From positions 48,406 through 112,405 of the forward strand of contig NZ_BAABJX010000004.1 of NCBI RefSeq assembly GCF_039543525.1: DNA of 64,000 nt, written 5' to 3'. The number at the start of each line of letters is the position of its first letter. The first letter of the stretch is position 1. The position numbers were made by a program, and so were the translations under genes. The notes beneath the pieces were generated by a model. The model saw only the letters and a program-made list of their open reading frames with translations, had not been told where the DNA came from and did no database searches. Positions 37,094 to 43,862 of the stretch are shown in pieces. Source of the stretch: Algivirga pacifica. GTDB lineage: Bacteria; Bacteroidota; Bacteroidia; Cytophagales; Flammeovirgaceae.

Positions 37094-37555
37094 ATGGAAG
37101 ATATAATTAAAAATACTATAAGTAATTACATAATAGATGAAGTAAAAGAAATCAATCTAAGTGAAAAAAGTGAGCTAATTTCTATTATATGTCAAGATTT
37201 CATCAATAGTAGGCAAGTAAAAAAAGCAATTAATAAAATCAAGAAAAATGAATTCTACCTTGAGAGTGAATTGCAATGTGATATTATTGAAGAGCTAGAA
37301 GAAGTTTTAGAAGATCTACAATGGAAGGAGTCAAAAAAAGGACTGTACGTTTTAACTATAAATAAATGGCTTGATTCTTTTCGAGATGAATTTAATACAA
37401 TAGATAAATATCAATCTGTTTATTTAGGTGGACATTCATCAATAAATTGTATTTACGTAACAGGAAAATTACCAGATAAAGACAGAGGTGAACTAGTACA
37501 GTATCTGAAAGTGAAAAATCCACCTTTCAAAATAAAATTAGACTTGAAAGATTAG
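37094..37555 (+). CDS. Uncharacterised AT-rich orphan gene
   Basis: The 153-residue, acidic, mainly helical protein has no signal peptide or membrane segment. It starts MEDIIKNTISNYIIDEVKEI, with a charged middle (EELEEVLEDLQWKESKKG) and an end of mixed beta character (SSINCIYVTGKLPDKDRG). I do not recognise the family. Its base composition is visibly more AT-rich than that of the neighbouring DUF445 gene, and it sits between repeat-filled gaps, which suggests acquisition. Small, acidic, soluble proteins next to gene remnants are often orphan immunity proteins, but that is speculation here. Confidence 0.55.
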   Translation: MEDIIKNTISNYIIDEVKEINLSEKSELISIICQDFINSRQVKKAINKIKKNEFYLESELQCDIIEELEEVLEDLQWKESKKGLYVLTINKWLDSFRDEFNTIDKYQSVYLGGHSSINCIYVTGKLPDKDRGELVQYLKVKNPPFKIKLDLKD

Positions 37556-37712
37556 TTTAATATCCCTCGTACACAATATTTCCGAATAGGCGATACCAAT
37601 GGAAGGCTAACTATATTTACTAGCCTTCCATTTTTCATATAAAGTACGTTGGTGCAAGGAGTACAGTCCTACAAAGTCTTTTCAATATAATACCAAATCC
37701 CATTTATGGACG

Positions 37713-37723
37713 CCATGTAATGG
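37713..37723. repeat. Mini-hairpin CCATGTAATGG, copy 3
   Basis: Context ACG-CCATGTAATGG-TATAAACAATTATA, closely matching copy 6 at 42860. Confidence 0.7.
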
Positions 37724-37860
37724 TATAAACAATTATAGCGGTGGGTGCGGACTGCAGGTCTTTCAACCCATCGTCTGCGTAGGAATAGTACTTATTAAAA
37801 GGTGAATAATGAATATCAAAAATTGGGATGATGATTGTTTTTATTGATTTGTAGACGCAC

Positions 37861-38012
37861 CCGACGGGGATGCGTTCACTTACCGTGCCTCACGAACCTT
37901 ACGGTTCATTTTTTATAATCACGATTGAAAATATGATTCGATTATTTCCAATAAACCGATAGATCGGTACACTCCTAGAGAAGATCACCCGTTACACGGC
38001 GTCCCCGTCGGA
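37861..38012. repeat. Cluster of short hairpins in the gap 37556-38178
   Basis: An outer pair CCGACGGGG (37861-37869) and CCCCGTCGG (38004-38012) encloses GAACC-TTAC-GGTTC (37894-37907), ACCGAT-AG-ATCGGT (37955-37968) and a CCGTTACACGG mini-hairpin (37990-38000). There is no open frame of note in this 620-bp gap. Confidence 0.8.
37990..38000. repeat. Mini-hairpin CCGTTACACGG, copy 4 (covariant)
   Basis: Reverse strand reads ACG-CCGTGTAACGG. Compared with CCATGTAATGG both stem partners changed (A-T to G-C), keeping the stem. Confidence 0.65.
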
Positions 38013-38042
38013 TGATCCTACAATATTACCTATTCCTTTTGA

Positions 38043-38110
38043 CCCAATCCTGTCTGTGTCTGTAGGGGCATTCCTGCAGGAATGCCCCTACAGACACAGA
38101 CAGGATTGGG
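38043..38110. repeat. Perfect 68-bp palindrome
   Basis: The two 34-bp halves are exact reverse complements with no spacer. The centre is CATTCCTG|CAGGAATG, containing a PstI-type CTGCAG core, and the flanks run out to CCCAATCCTG/CAGGATTGGG. It lies about 70 bp beyond the stop of the minus-strand membrane-protein gene and could act as its terminator, though there is no T-tract. Confidence 0.97.
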
Positions 38111-38178
38111 GTTTATATGGCCCCCTCCCCCATTCACGCAAAGCGTCTCCAAATAAGCAATCACCAATAAGCCTATAG

Positions 38179-39183
38179 CTATTCTTTAACAACCGCCTTT
38201 ACAAACTCCTCTTTCTGATCAATATGCAGCATAAGAATATCGCATTGCTTTTGGATACCGTATGCTTTTTCTACGACCTGAGGGGTTTTAAAATGCAGAA
38301 TCAAATTGTGACTCTCTAGCCCTGGTAATAAGGCAAACTGCTCAATAGATCGTTCTTCATCTTCCAATCTTTTGGAAGTAGTTTCGATTTTCTCGATCGC
38401 ATCTAAAGGAATCCGCATATCTCCGAACAATCCCAATTTTAAAATAATCACATCTGAAGTAATTTCCGTATGTCTCATACGAAGGGCTTTTAAATGGGCA
38501 AACAACTGTACCGCAGTGTAGATGCTCAGTATAGAAAGCACCCAGGCAACGATCGTGCTCCATCTTGCGATTAGAAGGTGAAGGGCAAACGTTTCTACCA
38601 ATAAGATTATGAACAAGATCACCAGCAAAGCCGTCACCCCATTCTTTTGGTAACTTGTGAAAGTATTGGATTTTTTTTCAGGAGAGCGCCAAGCCAATAA
38701 GGCATAATAAAAAGCACCTATTTCCATCGCCATCACTTTTCCGAGTTTGGTACTGCCGGTAATCTGAATCGTCGCTTGCTTAATGTTTTCATAGACGTCT
38801 GCGGTCTTATTTCCTTTGGCATGTATAATTCCCTTACGCACTTTGTAGGCAACCACAGCAACCACCAATAATTCAACCACCGGGAACAAATAGGTTTTGA
38901 AAAGGTTCAAGGGCCCTTGCTGCTGTACTGGAATCAATAACGTACCGATCACTAATCCAGCAATTAGAAAGGGCATAACGGATAGTTTAGAAATAGATTT
39001 TTTCCGAATCAAGAACAAATAAAGCAATGGAACGGTTAGTGTAAGATCATAAGTCACTCCAATCGCCATGGTTGGATGTGTTAGCATTAGCGAACTATAG
39101 GCTAACCCTGCAGAAACCAGCAGTAAGGTTAGTGGAATGATAAAATGCAACGGAAGTTTGTTGAGTATATAATTGTTTGTCAT
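38179..39183 (-). CDS. Polytopic membrane protein of unknown function
   Basis: The 334-residue protein has about eight hydrophobic helices: roughly 13-32, 40-58, 68-85, 95-112 in the first half, then one near 150-165 and two or three at 185-230. A soluble C-terminal domain of about 95 residues (about 240-334) follows, with LGLFGDMRIPLDAIEKIE and LHFKTPQVVEKAYG. That ending resembles a bacterial PH-like domain attached to a membrane anchor. I do not recognise a named family. The ATG at 39181-39183 gives a sensible N-terminus. It stands alone, flanked by repeat-rich DNA on both sides. A short AGTGAGC repeat lies near 39253. Confidence 0.7.
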   Translation of the reverse strand: MTNNYILNKLPLHFIIPLTLLLVSAGLAYSSLMLTHPTMAIGVTYDLTLTVPLLYLFLIRKKSISKLSVMPFLIAGLVIGTLLIPVQQQGPLNLFKTYLFPVVELLVVAVVAYKVRKGIIHAKGNKTADVYENIKQATIQITGSTKLGKVMAMEIGAFYYALLAWRSPEKKSNTFTSYQKNGVTALLVILFIILLVETFALHLLIARWSTIVAWVLSILSIYTAVQLFAHLKALRMRHTEITSDVIILKLGLFGDMRIPLDAIEKIETTSKRLEDEERSIEQFALLPGLESHNLILHFKTPQVVEKAYGIQKQCDILMLHIDQKEEFVKAVVKE

Positions 39184-39315
39184 GGTGATAGTTGCTAAAG
39201 TGAAAAATCTTTTCAGTTAAAGGCAAGATAACAATTATTTATCAATGGACGGTGCCGTGAGCAGTGAGCAAATTATTTAAACGATAAGCGATAAAAGATA
39301 ACCGGTCAACGGCAT

Positions 39316-40374
39316 ATGAAAACAATTATAGTTGGAGGAGGATTAACAGGACTAGTTACTGCCTATTCCTTAAAAAAAGCAGGTATAGAAGATTTCTTGA
39401 TTTTGGAAGCTCAAGATCGTCTGGGAGGACGTGTAAAAACAATATTTCATGAGGGCCATCTCCCTGTAGAAATGGGACCTACTTGGGTACACCACAACCA
39501 CTATGAATTACTGAATTTACTTAAAGAACTAGATATCCCTGCATTCCCACAATTTGACCAAGGAACTGCTCGCTACCAAATGATGGGGCAGGTACAATCT
39601 TTTGTTCCTCCTGCTGGACAGGCTCCTAGTTATCGTATAGGAGGAGGAAGTGAAATAGTCACCCAGAAATTAAGTGAATCTCTAACGAGCAAGCAATATC
39701 GTCTATCCACTCAAGTTACTTCCATTCGGGAAGAGGATGATCACCACTTGTTATTAATGGACAATAAAGGAAACGAGTACCGTGCGAATACCGTCATCTT
39801 CACAATCCCTCCAAAATTTGCGTTACAAACAGTCGCATTCACTCCTGCCCTTCCAGAGGATTTGCAATACCTGATGAAGTCTACGTACACATGGATGAGT
39901 TCCTACATCAAAAGTGCAGTAGTCTATAAAACACCTTTTTGGAAAGAAAAAGGATTCTCCGGTATGGCCTTTAGTCAGGAAGGCCCAATGGCTGAACTAT
40001 ATGACCATACCGATATCCAGGAAGAAGGATATGCCTTGCAGGGTTTTGTCAGCATGATCCCCAAGTACATGCAAATGACAAAAGAAGAAAGAGAGCAAGC
40101 AGTAATTCAACAATTGGTACAATTCTTTGGGAAAGAAGCAGAAGACTACCTCTCTTATTATGAAAAAGATTGGTCCAAGGACCCACATTCTGCTGTTCCT
40201 AACGATACACTTGCTCCATCCAAACATCTTTATGGACATCTCCTTTATCAAAAAAATTATTTAAATGGTAAATTGCGCTTTAGCTGTACAGAAACCTCTC
40301 CGGAAAATGGGGGTTTTATGGAAGGGGCTGTACTTGCAGGAAAAGAGGCCGCTAATTTTGTTCAAAATGTTTAG
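39316..40374 (+). CDS. FAD-dependent amine-oxidase family protein
   Basis: The 352-residue protein opens with the dinucleotide-binding motif IIVGGGLTGLVTAYSLKKAG, followed by the FAD ribose-binding EAQDRLGGRVKT. The PVEMGPTWVH segment is conserved in flavin monoamine oxidases. The C-terminal FAD motif region has SCTETSPENGGFMEGAVLAGKEAA. At 352 residues it is shorter than typical monoamine oxidases (about 450-520), mainly in the substrate domain, so the substrate may not be a classical amine. The stop codon lies inside an inverted-repeat element (40368-40470), so the last residues QNV derive from repeat DNA. Upstream are degenerate GATAAGC heptamers. An SCP2-like lipid-binding gene follows on the same strand. 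Confidence 0.88.
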   Translation: MKTIIVGGGLTGLVTAYSLKKAGIEDFLILEAQDRLGGRVKTIFHEGHLPVEMGPTWVHHNHYELLNLLKELDIPAFPQFDQGTARYQMMGQVQSFVPPAGQAPSYRIGGGSEIVTQKLSESLTSKQYRLSTQVTSIREEDDHHLLLMDNKGNEYRANTVIFTIPPKFALQTVAFTPALPEDLQYLMKSTYTWMSSYIKSAVVYKTPFWKEKGFSGMAFSQEGPMAELYDHTDIQEEGYALQGFVSMIPKYMQMTKEEREQAVIQQLVQFFGKEAEDYLSYYEKDWSKDPHSAVPNDTLAPSKHLYGHLLYQKNYLNGKLRFSCTETSPENGGFMEGAVLAGKEAANFVQNV

Positions 40375-40470
40375 TTGAGCTTCGCTCGTTCATCATGTTT
40401 AGTTGATTTATATTAATCATCTATACGTCATTCAACTAAACATTTTGAACGAGCGAAGCTCAACTAAACA
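40368..40470. repeat. Inverted-repeat element with GAGCTTCGCTC core, second member
   Basis: The left arm TGTTTAGTTGAGCTTCGCTC and the right arm GAGCGAAGCTCAACTAAACA are inverted repeats with related TTCATCATG/CATTTTGAA inner arms. The TAG in the left arm is the stop codon of the amine-oxidase gene. The right end is 17 bp before the SCP2 start. Confidence 0.88.
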
Positions 40471-40486
40471 AATCAACAAGAATATT

Positions 40487-40840
40487 ATGACAGACACGAC
40501 ACTACAAGATTTAATTAACTCTTTCCAAGTACGCTTTCTATCAGGAAAAGCGGAAGGCAAGAACTTTACGATGCAATTTGATATTACGGGAGAAGGAGGA
40601 AACCCCTTTACGGTAATGGTTAAGGATGGAACGCTATTCGTCACCGAAAGCTTAATTGGGGATCCGGACTGTATATTGACAGCTTCAGTAGAAGATTATA
40701 TTGCTATTGAAACGGGAGCGCAAAATCCTATGATGGCGATCCTATCCGGTAAGGTAAAAGTAAGCAATGCCCTAAAGCTCCCTGAGTTTACCGGACTTTT
40801 CAGAGGGTATGTATCGGTGAAAAATGATGGCCTGTGTTAG
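40487..40840 (+). CDS. SCP2 sterol/lipid-transfer domain protein
   Basis: The 117-residue single-domain protein matches the SCP2 fold order: LQDLINSFQVRF, an FTMQFDITGEGG strand pair, FTVMVKDGTLFV, then GDPDCILTASVEDYIAIETG and MMAILSGKVKVSNALKL. The last, with its GKxKxxG-like turn, is characteristic. The domain binds lipids or acyl groups in a hydrophobic tunnel. The frame is open further upstream to 40403, but that part is the inverted-repeat element, so ATG 40487 is chosen. It follows the amine-oxidase gene and may be co-transcribed, but the intervening palindrome could terminate transcription. The downstream gap begins with a GGTTATC array. Confidence 0.85.
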   Translation: MTDTTLQDLINSFQVRFLSGKAEGKNFTMQFDITGEGGNPFTVMVKDGTLFVTESLIGDPDCILTASVEDYIAIETGAQNPMMAILSGKVKVSNALKLPEFTGLFRGYVSVKNDGLC

Positions 40841-40846
40841 GTTAAA

Positions 40847-40909
40847 TCGGTTATCGGTTATCGGTTATCGGTTATCGGTTATCGGTTATCGGTTATCGGT
40901 TATCGGTTA
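40847..40909. repeat. Heptamer array (GGTTATC)n, about 9 copies
   Basis: The 7-bp unit is uniform over 63 bp. Degenerate versions of its complement (GATAACC, GATAAGC) occur at 3799-3816, 39278-39300, 40960-40994 and 56120-56150, again spaced by 7. Confidence 0.96.
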
Positions 40910-41001
40910 AGAAAGTTATTTCTGCCTTGGACGGCATCCAATAATCAGTCAATGTTTTTAAACGATAAGCGATAAGCAATAACCGATAAACCAAATTAGC
41001 G

Positions 41002-41009
41002 TACCTTTG
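41002..41009 (+). promoter_or_regulatory. Predicted -7 box of the YpdA-like gene
   Basis: TACCTTTG matches TAnnTTTG and lies 47 bp upstream of the ATG. The -33 box is not obvious because heptamer-type DNA occupies that place. Confidence 0.4.
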
Positions 41010-41055
41010 TAATTCACAAACTTCAGCAAACACCACTAAATAATTTACTTGTCTT

Positions 41056-42039
41056 ATGATGCTTGATGTATTGATTGTAGGAGGCGGCCCTATTGGTATG
41101 GCTGCGGGAATAGAAGCAGAAAAAAAAGGACTAAGCTATGTCATCCTTGAAAAAGGGTGCCTGGTAAACTCTCTCTATAATTACCCTACCAATATGACGT
41201 TCTTCTCCACTTCTGAAAAACTAGAGATTGGAGATGTACCGTTCATTTCTCACAACCCTCGTCCCACCCGACAGGAAGCACTAGAGTATTACCGTAGAGT
41301 GCAAACCAAATGGAACCTTCAAATGAAATTATTTGAAGGAGTAACGGGGATTAAGAGGTTGGAAGAAGAAGATGCCTACCACGTACACACCTCTAAGGCT
41401 ACTTATAAAGCACACAGTATAGTAATTGCTACAGGGTTCTTTGATTTCCCCAACATGATGAATGTAGAAGGTGAAGAGCTTCCTAAAGTCAAGCATTATT
41501 ACGATGATCCCCACCTATATGCTTTCTCCAATGTTTGCGTGATCGGTGGTGCCAACTCTGCTATTGACGCCGCTTTACAAACCTACCGTAAAGGGGCTAA
41601 TGTTACCCTGGTCCTCCGTGAAAACGAGATTAGTCCAAGAGTTAAGTACTGGGTAAAACCCGATATTGAAAACCGTATCGAAGAAGGAAGTATCAAGGCC
41701 TATTTCAATGCATCGGTAGAAGCGATCACGGAGAATACTATTTTGATCAATACCGAAAACGGAGAAACTGTCACTCTGGATAATGACTTTGTGTTAGCAA
41801 TGACCGGCTATCAACCTGACTTTTCATTTCTGAAAAATATAGGCGTAACAATTAGTGATGATGAGTTCAAAACGCCTACACACGATACAGAAACATACGA
41901 AACCAACCTCTCCAATCTCTATTTGGCTGGTGTCGTTTGTGGTGGAATGAAAACGAGTACTTGGTTTATAGAAAACTCTCGGGTACACGCAGAAAAGGTG
42001 ATTGAAAACATCTATCAAAAGCGAATGCAGCTTAGTTAA
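41056..42039 (+). CDS. ypdA: YpdA-family bacillithiol disulfide reductase-like flavoprotein
   Basis: The 327-residue protein has two dinucleotide-binding motifs. VLIVGGGPIGMAAGIEAEKKG near the N-terminus binds FAD, and VCVIGGANSAIDAALQTYRKG (about 160-180) binds NADPH. The segment LVNSLYNYPTNMTFFSTSEKLEIGD-like (about 35-60) is the YpdA signature that distinguishes it from thioredoxin reductase; there is no CxxC redox pair. The end has the FAD motif LSNLYLAGVVCGGMKTSTWF. Family members reduce oxidised bacillithiol using NADPH. Bacillithiol synthesis genes are not in this window. It has a promoter-like box at 41002 and is separated by 90 bp from the next gene, which has its own box. Confidence 0.92.
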   Translation: MMLDVLIVGGGPIGMAAGIEAEKKGLSYVILEKGCLVNSLYNYPTNMTFFSTSEKLEIGDVPFISHNPRPTRQEALEYYRRVQTKWNLQMKLFEGVTGIKRLEEEDAYHVHTSKATYKAHSIVIATGFFDFPNMMNVEGEELPKVKHYYDDPHLYAFSNVCVIGGANSAIDAALQTYRKGANVTLVLRENEISPRVKYWVKPDIENRIEEGSIKAYFNASVEAITENTILINTENGETVTLDNDFVLAMTGYQPDFSFLKNIGVTISDDEFKTPTHDTETYETNLSNLYLAGVVCGGMKTSTWFIENSRVHAEKVIENIYQKRMQLS

Positions 42040-42090
42040 TTGGATATTGGTACGGTAATCGTATAACAATTCATGAATAATGGTTACATT

Positions 42091-42098
42091 TACTTTTG
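42091..42098 (+). promoter_or_regulatory. Predicted -7 box of the small outer-membrane barrel gene
   Basis: TACTTTTG matches TAnnTTTG, 32 bp before the ATG at 42130. Confidence 0.45.
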
Positions 42099-42129
42099 AA
42101 TTTCGATTAGCGAACCAAAACCAAATAAC

Positions 42130-42723
42130 ATGAGATTTCTTTTTTTGCTTTTAATTACCTCATGCATCACCTTTAGTAGTTATGGACAGGGAATTATGGT
42201 GGGAGGAAGAGCAGGTGTCAATTTTGGAACCATGACTCATCCTACACTCAACCTTACTCCTGATGTCGGCATAGAAGCCGGAATCATATTTGAAGCAGCG
42301 ACTAGCAGAATCTTCTCCTTACAGCCGGAGGTCAATCTGGTACTGCACAGGACCATGACCGGAGGAGAAAAAATCAATATGACCTATGTGGATGTACCTA
42401 TCCTATTTAAGTTTAGTACCGGCAATAAATGGCGTCTTTTTGCTAATGTAGGTCCTACGGTTTCTTTACTATTGAATGTAGACGGAAATGCCGCCTATAC
42501 TCCATTTGGCGTAGCAGCATCGGAAGCAAATGCTGACCTCAACTGGTATGACTATTACCGTGAACGTAATATCGGTCTAACAGCTGGGTTGGGTTTTGCT
42601 GTAGATAATTTCCTGTTAGAAGGTAGATATATGCTAGGAGGAAGTAATCTTAGTGCTGTAGAAGATATTACCATTACCACTAGCCGATTTAATATGACGG
42701 CAGCTTACATATTGGTCTTCTAA
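42130..42723 (+). CDS. Small outer-membrane beta-barrel protein (porin/PorT-like family)
   Basis: The 197-residue protein has a signal peptide (FLFLLLITSCITFSSYGQG), then GGRAGVNFGTMTHPTLNLTPDVGIEAGIIFE-type strands. FSLQPEVNLVLHR and MTYVDVPILFKFSTGNKWRLF, the TYVDVPILFK motif, are typical of the outer-membrane beta-barrel domain found throughout Bacteroidota. LTAGLGFAVDNFLLEGRYMLG is a further family segment, and the protein ends in a closing aromatic residue (ILVF). About eight strands are predicted. PorT of the T9SS belongs to the same superfamily, but nothing here singles this protein out as PorT. Single-gene unit, followed by two hairpins at 42751-42806. Confidence 0.85.
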   Translation: MRFLFLLLITSCITFSSYGQGIMVGGRAGVNFGTMTHPTLNLTPDVGIEAGIIFEAATSRIFSLQPEVNLVLHRTMTGGEKINMTYVDVPILFKFSTGNKWRLFANVGPTVSLLLNVDGNAAYTPFGVAASEANADLNWYDYYRERNIGLTAGLGFAVDNFLLEGRYMLGGSNLSAVEDITITTSRFNMTAAYILVF

Positions 42724-42750
42724 AGAACTTGTTCATCTTGTTCAGATACT

Positions 42751-42806
42751 GGTCGTAGCGTCCACGCTACGACCTAAAGGCATTTTTACCGAGCGTCCAC
42801 GCTCGG
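42751..42806. terminator. Two hairpins sharing a GCGTCCACGC loop region
   Basis: GGTCGTAGCG-TCCA-CGCTACGACC (42751-42774) and CCGAGCG-TCCA-CGCTCGG (42789-42806) follow the barrel gene. The first resembles the hairpin after deoD (53447-53470). They may terminate transcription, or be members of a dispersed hairpin family. Confidence 0.7.
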
Positions 42807-42859
42807 GTGCTATGAATTAAAGCTTCAATCTTATCGACTATAATATCAACTAACAAACG

Positions 42860-42870
42860 CCGTGTAGCGG
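42860..42870. repeat. Mini-hairpin CCGTGTAGCGG, copy 6 (covariant)
   Basis: Context ACG-CCGTGTAGCGG-TATGAACAATTATAAC. The stem is kept as CCGT/GCGG with a wobble pair. Upstream AGCTTCAATCTTA is shared with 3838-3850, near copy 1. Confidence 0.6.
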
Positions 42871-42891
42871 TATGAACAATTATAACATCTA

Positions 42892-43755
42892 TCAATTATT
42901 AAAGTTGTAAGCTGCAAAAATTCCCCCACCCCCTTGAATGTTGGTATACATTCTAGGCTTTTCTGCCACATAGATCATATCCTTTCTAAGCTCAGCCAAT
43001 GCTTTATGGTAATTGATATAATGAGAGGAAGCACTTCCTACATAAAAATATTTCTGATCTGCTCGGCTAACTGCAAAATTCCCACCAGAAAAGTGTAAGG
43101 ATAAGGTCTCTCCATCCATTCCTTTGTCTGAAATATACAGACGATAATCCAACTCAAAAGTATCCAAAATATCCTCCTCTAATAAGTTTGTATAATAGTT
43201 CTCATAATAAGAGTACTCACTACTATCCACTACTGAAATACCTGTAGAAAACGTTTCAAATAAGATGAAATAGTGATTCTCTTGCCCTTTTGGATCAATG
43301 ATTTCTACGTGATACGCATCCACTTCATTACCATACTCATCAGTGATCTTAGTCTTCCCATGATACTCCATATCAGGAGGTAAAGGAACCTGATCCTCAG
43401 CTTCTATGGTACCAAAATCCTTGGTTTCTATTTTGAGACGATAAGTTTTACCGGGAGAAGGTTTCTTTGGACTTCTATAATACCCCTTTTCGCTATACTC
43501 CAATTGTGTATAGAATTCTCCATTCTCAAAAATATTCACTTCTGCATCTGTAATCCAATAACTGGAATCTATATCTACTATTCTCCTCGTGCTATTTGAA
43601 AGAGGTTCTGACAAAGATAGATGAAGTTTCCAGGTGCTATCCGGATGGAATAAACATCCTACTACTGGAGTAGGAACATAAGCATCTTCTTCAAAAAGGA
43701 GTGTTGTGATACAGCTTGTAAAAAATAGCAAGAAAGCAATAACTATAAATTTCAT
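42892..43755 (-). CDS. DUF4249 family lipoprotein, partner of the upstream receptor
   Basis: From ATG 43755 the protein (287 residues) has a lipoprotein signal, FIVIAFLLFFTSCITT. A beta-rich body follows with VVGCLFHPDSTWKLHLSLSEPL, ITDAEVNIFENGEFYTQLEY, GYYRSPKKPSPGKTYRLKIE and AEDQVPLPPDM, a motif order typical of DUF4249. Such proteins are nearly always encoded next to a TonB-dependent receptor in Bacteroidota and are thought to be its surface partner; the ligand is unknown. The frame is open to 43848 but the upstream part covers a hairpin, so ATG 43755 is used. It is the last gene of a lipoprotein, receptor and DUF4249 operon on the minus strand. Confidence 0.88.
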   Translation of the reverse strand: MKFIVIAFLLFFTSCITTLLFEEDAYVPTPVVGCLFHPDSTWKLHLSLSEPLSNSTRRIVDIDSSYWITDAEVNIFENGEFYTQLEYSEKGYYRSPKKPSPGKTYRLKIETKDFGTIEAEDQVPLPPDMEYHGKTKITDEYGNEVDAYHVEIIDPKGQENHYFILFETFSTGISVVDSSEYSYYENYYTNLLEEDILDTFELDYRLYISDKGMDGETLSLHFSGGNFAVSRADQKYFYVGSASSHYINYHKALAELRKDMIYVAEKPRMYTNIQGGGGIFAAYNFNN

Positions 43756-43831
43756 CGTGTGAATTTTGGGTAATATTATATAGAGATCGGTATTGTCAAT
43801 AGGAAGAATATCGTTTCGATTAACGGGCTTC

Positions 43832-43852
43832 GGACGTGCCAATGGCACGTCC
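43832..43852. repeat. Hairpin between receptor and DUF4249 genes
   Basis: A 9-bp perfect stem, GGACGTGCC-AAT-GGCACGTCC, lies in the 107-bp intercistronic gap. It may attenuate or protect the receptor mRNA end. No T-tract follows. Confidence 0.8.
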
Positions 43853-43862
43853 CTACAGTATT

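Noticed and set aside
42130..42723. Assignment as PorT of the T9SS because sprA is in the window
   Set aside because: The barrel family is very common in Bacteroidota and no PorT-specific residue pattern could be confirmed.
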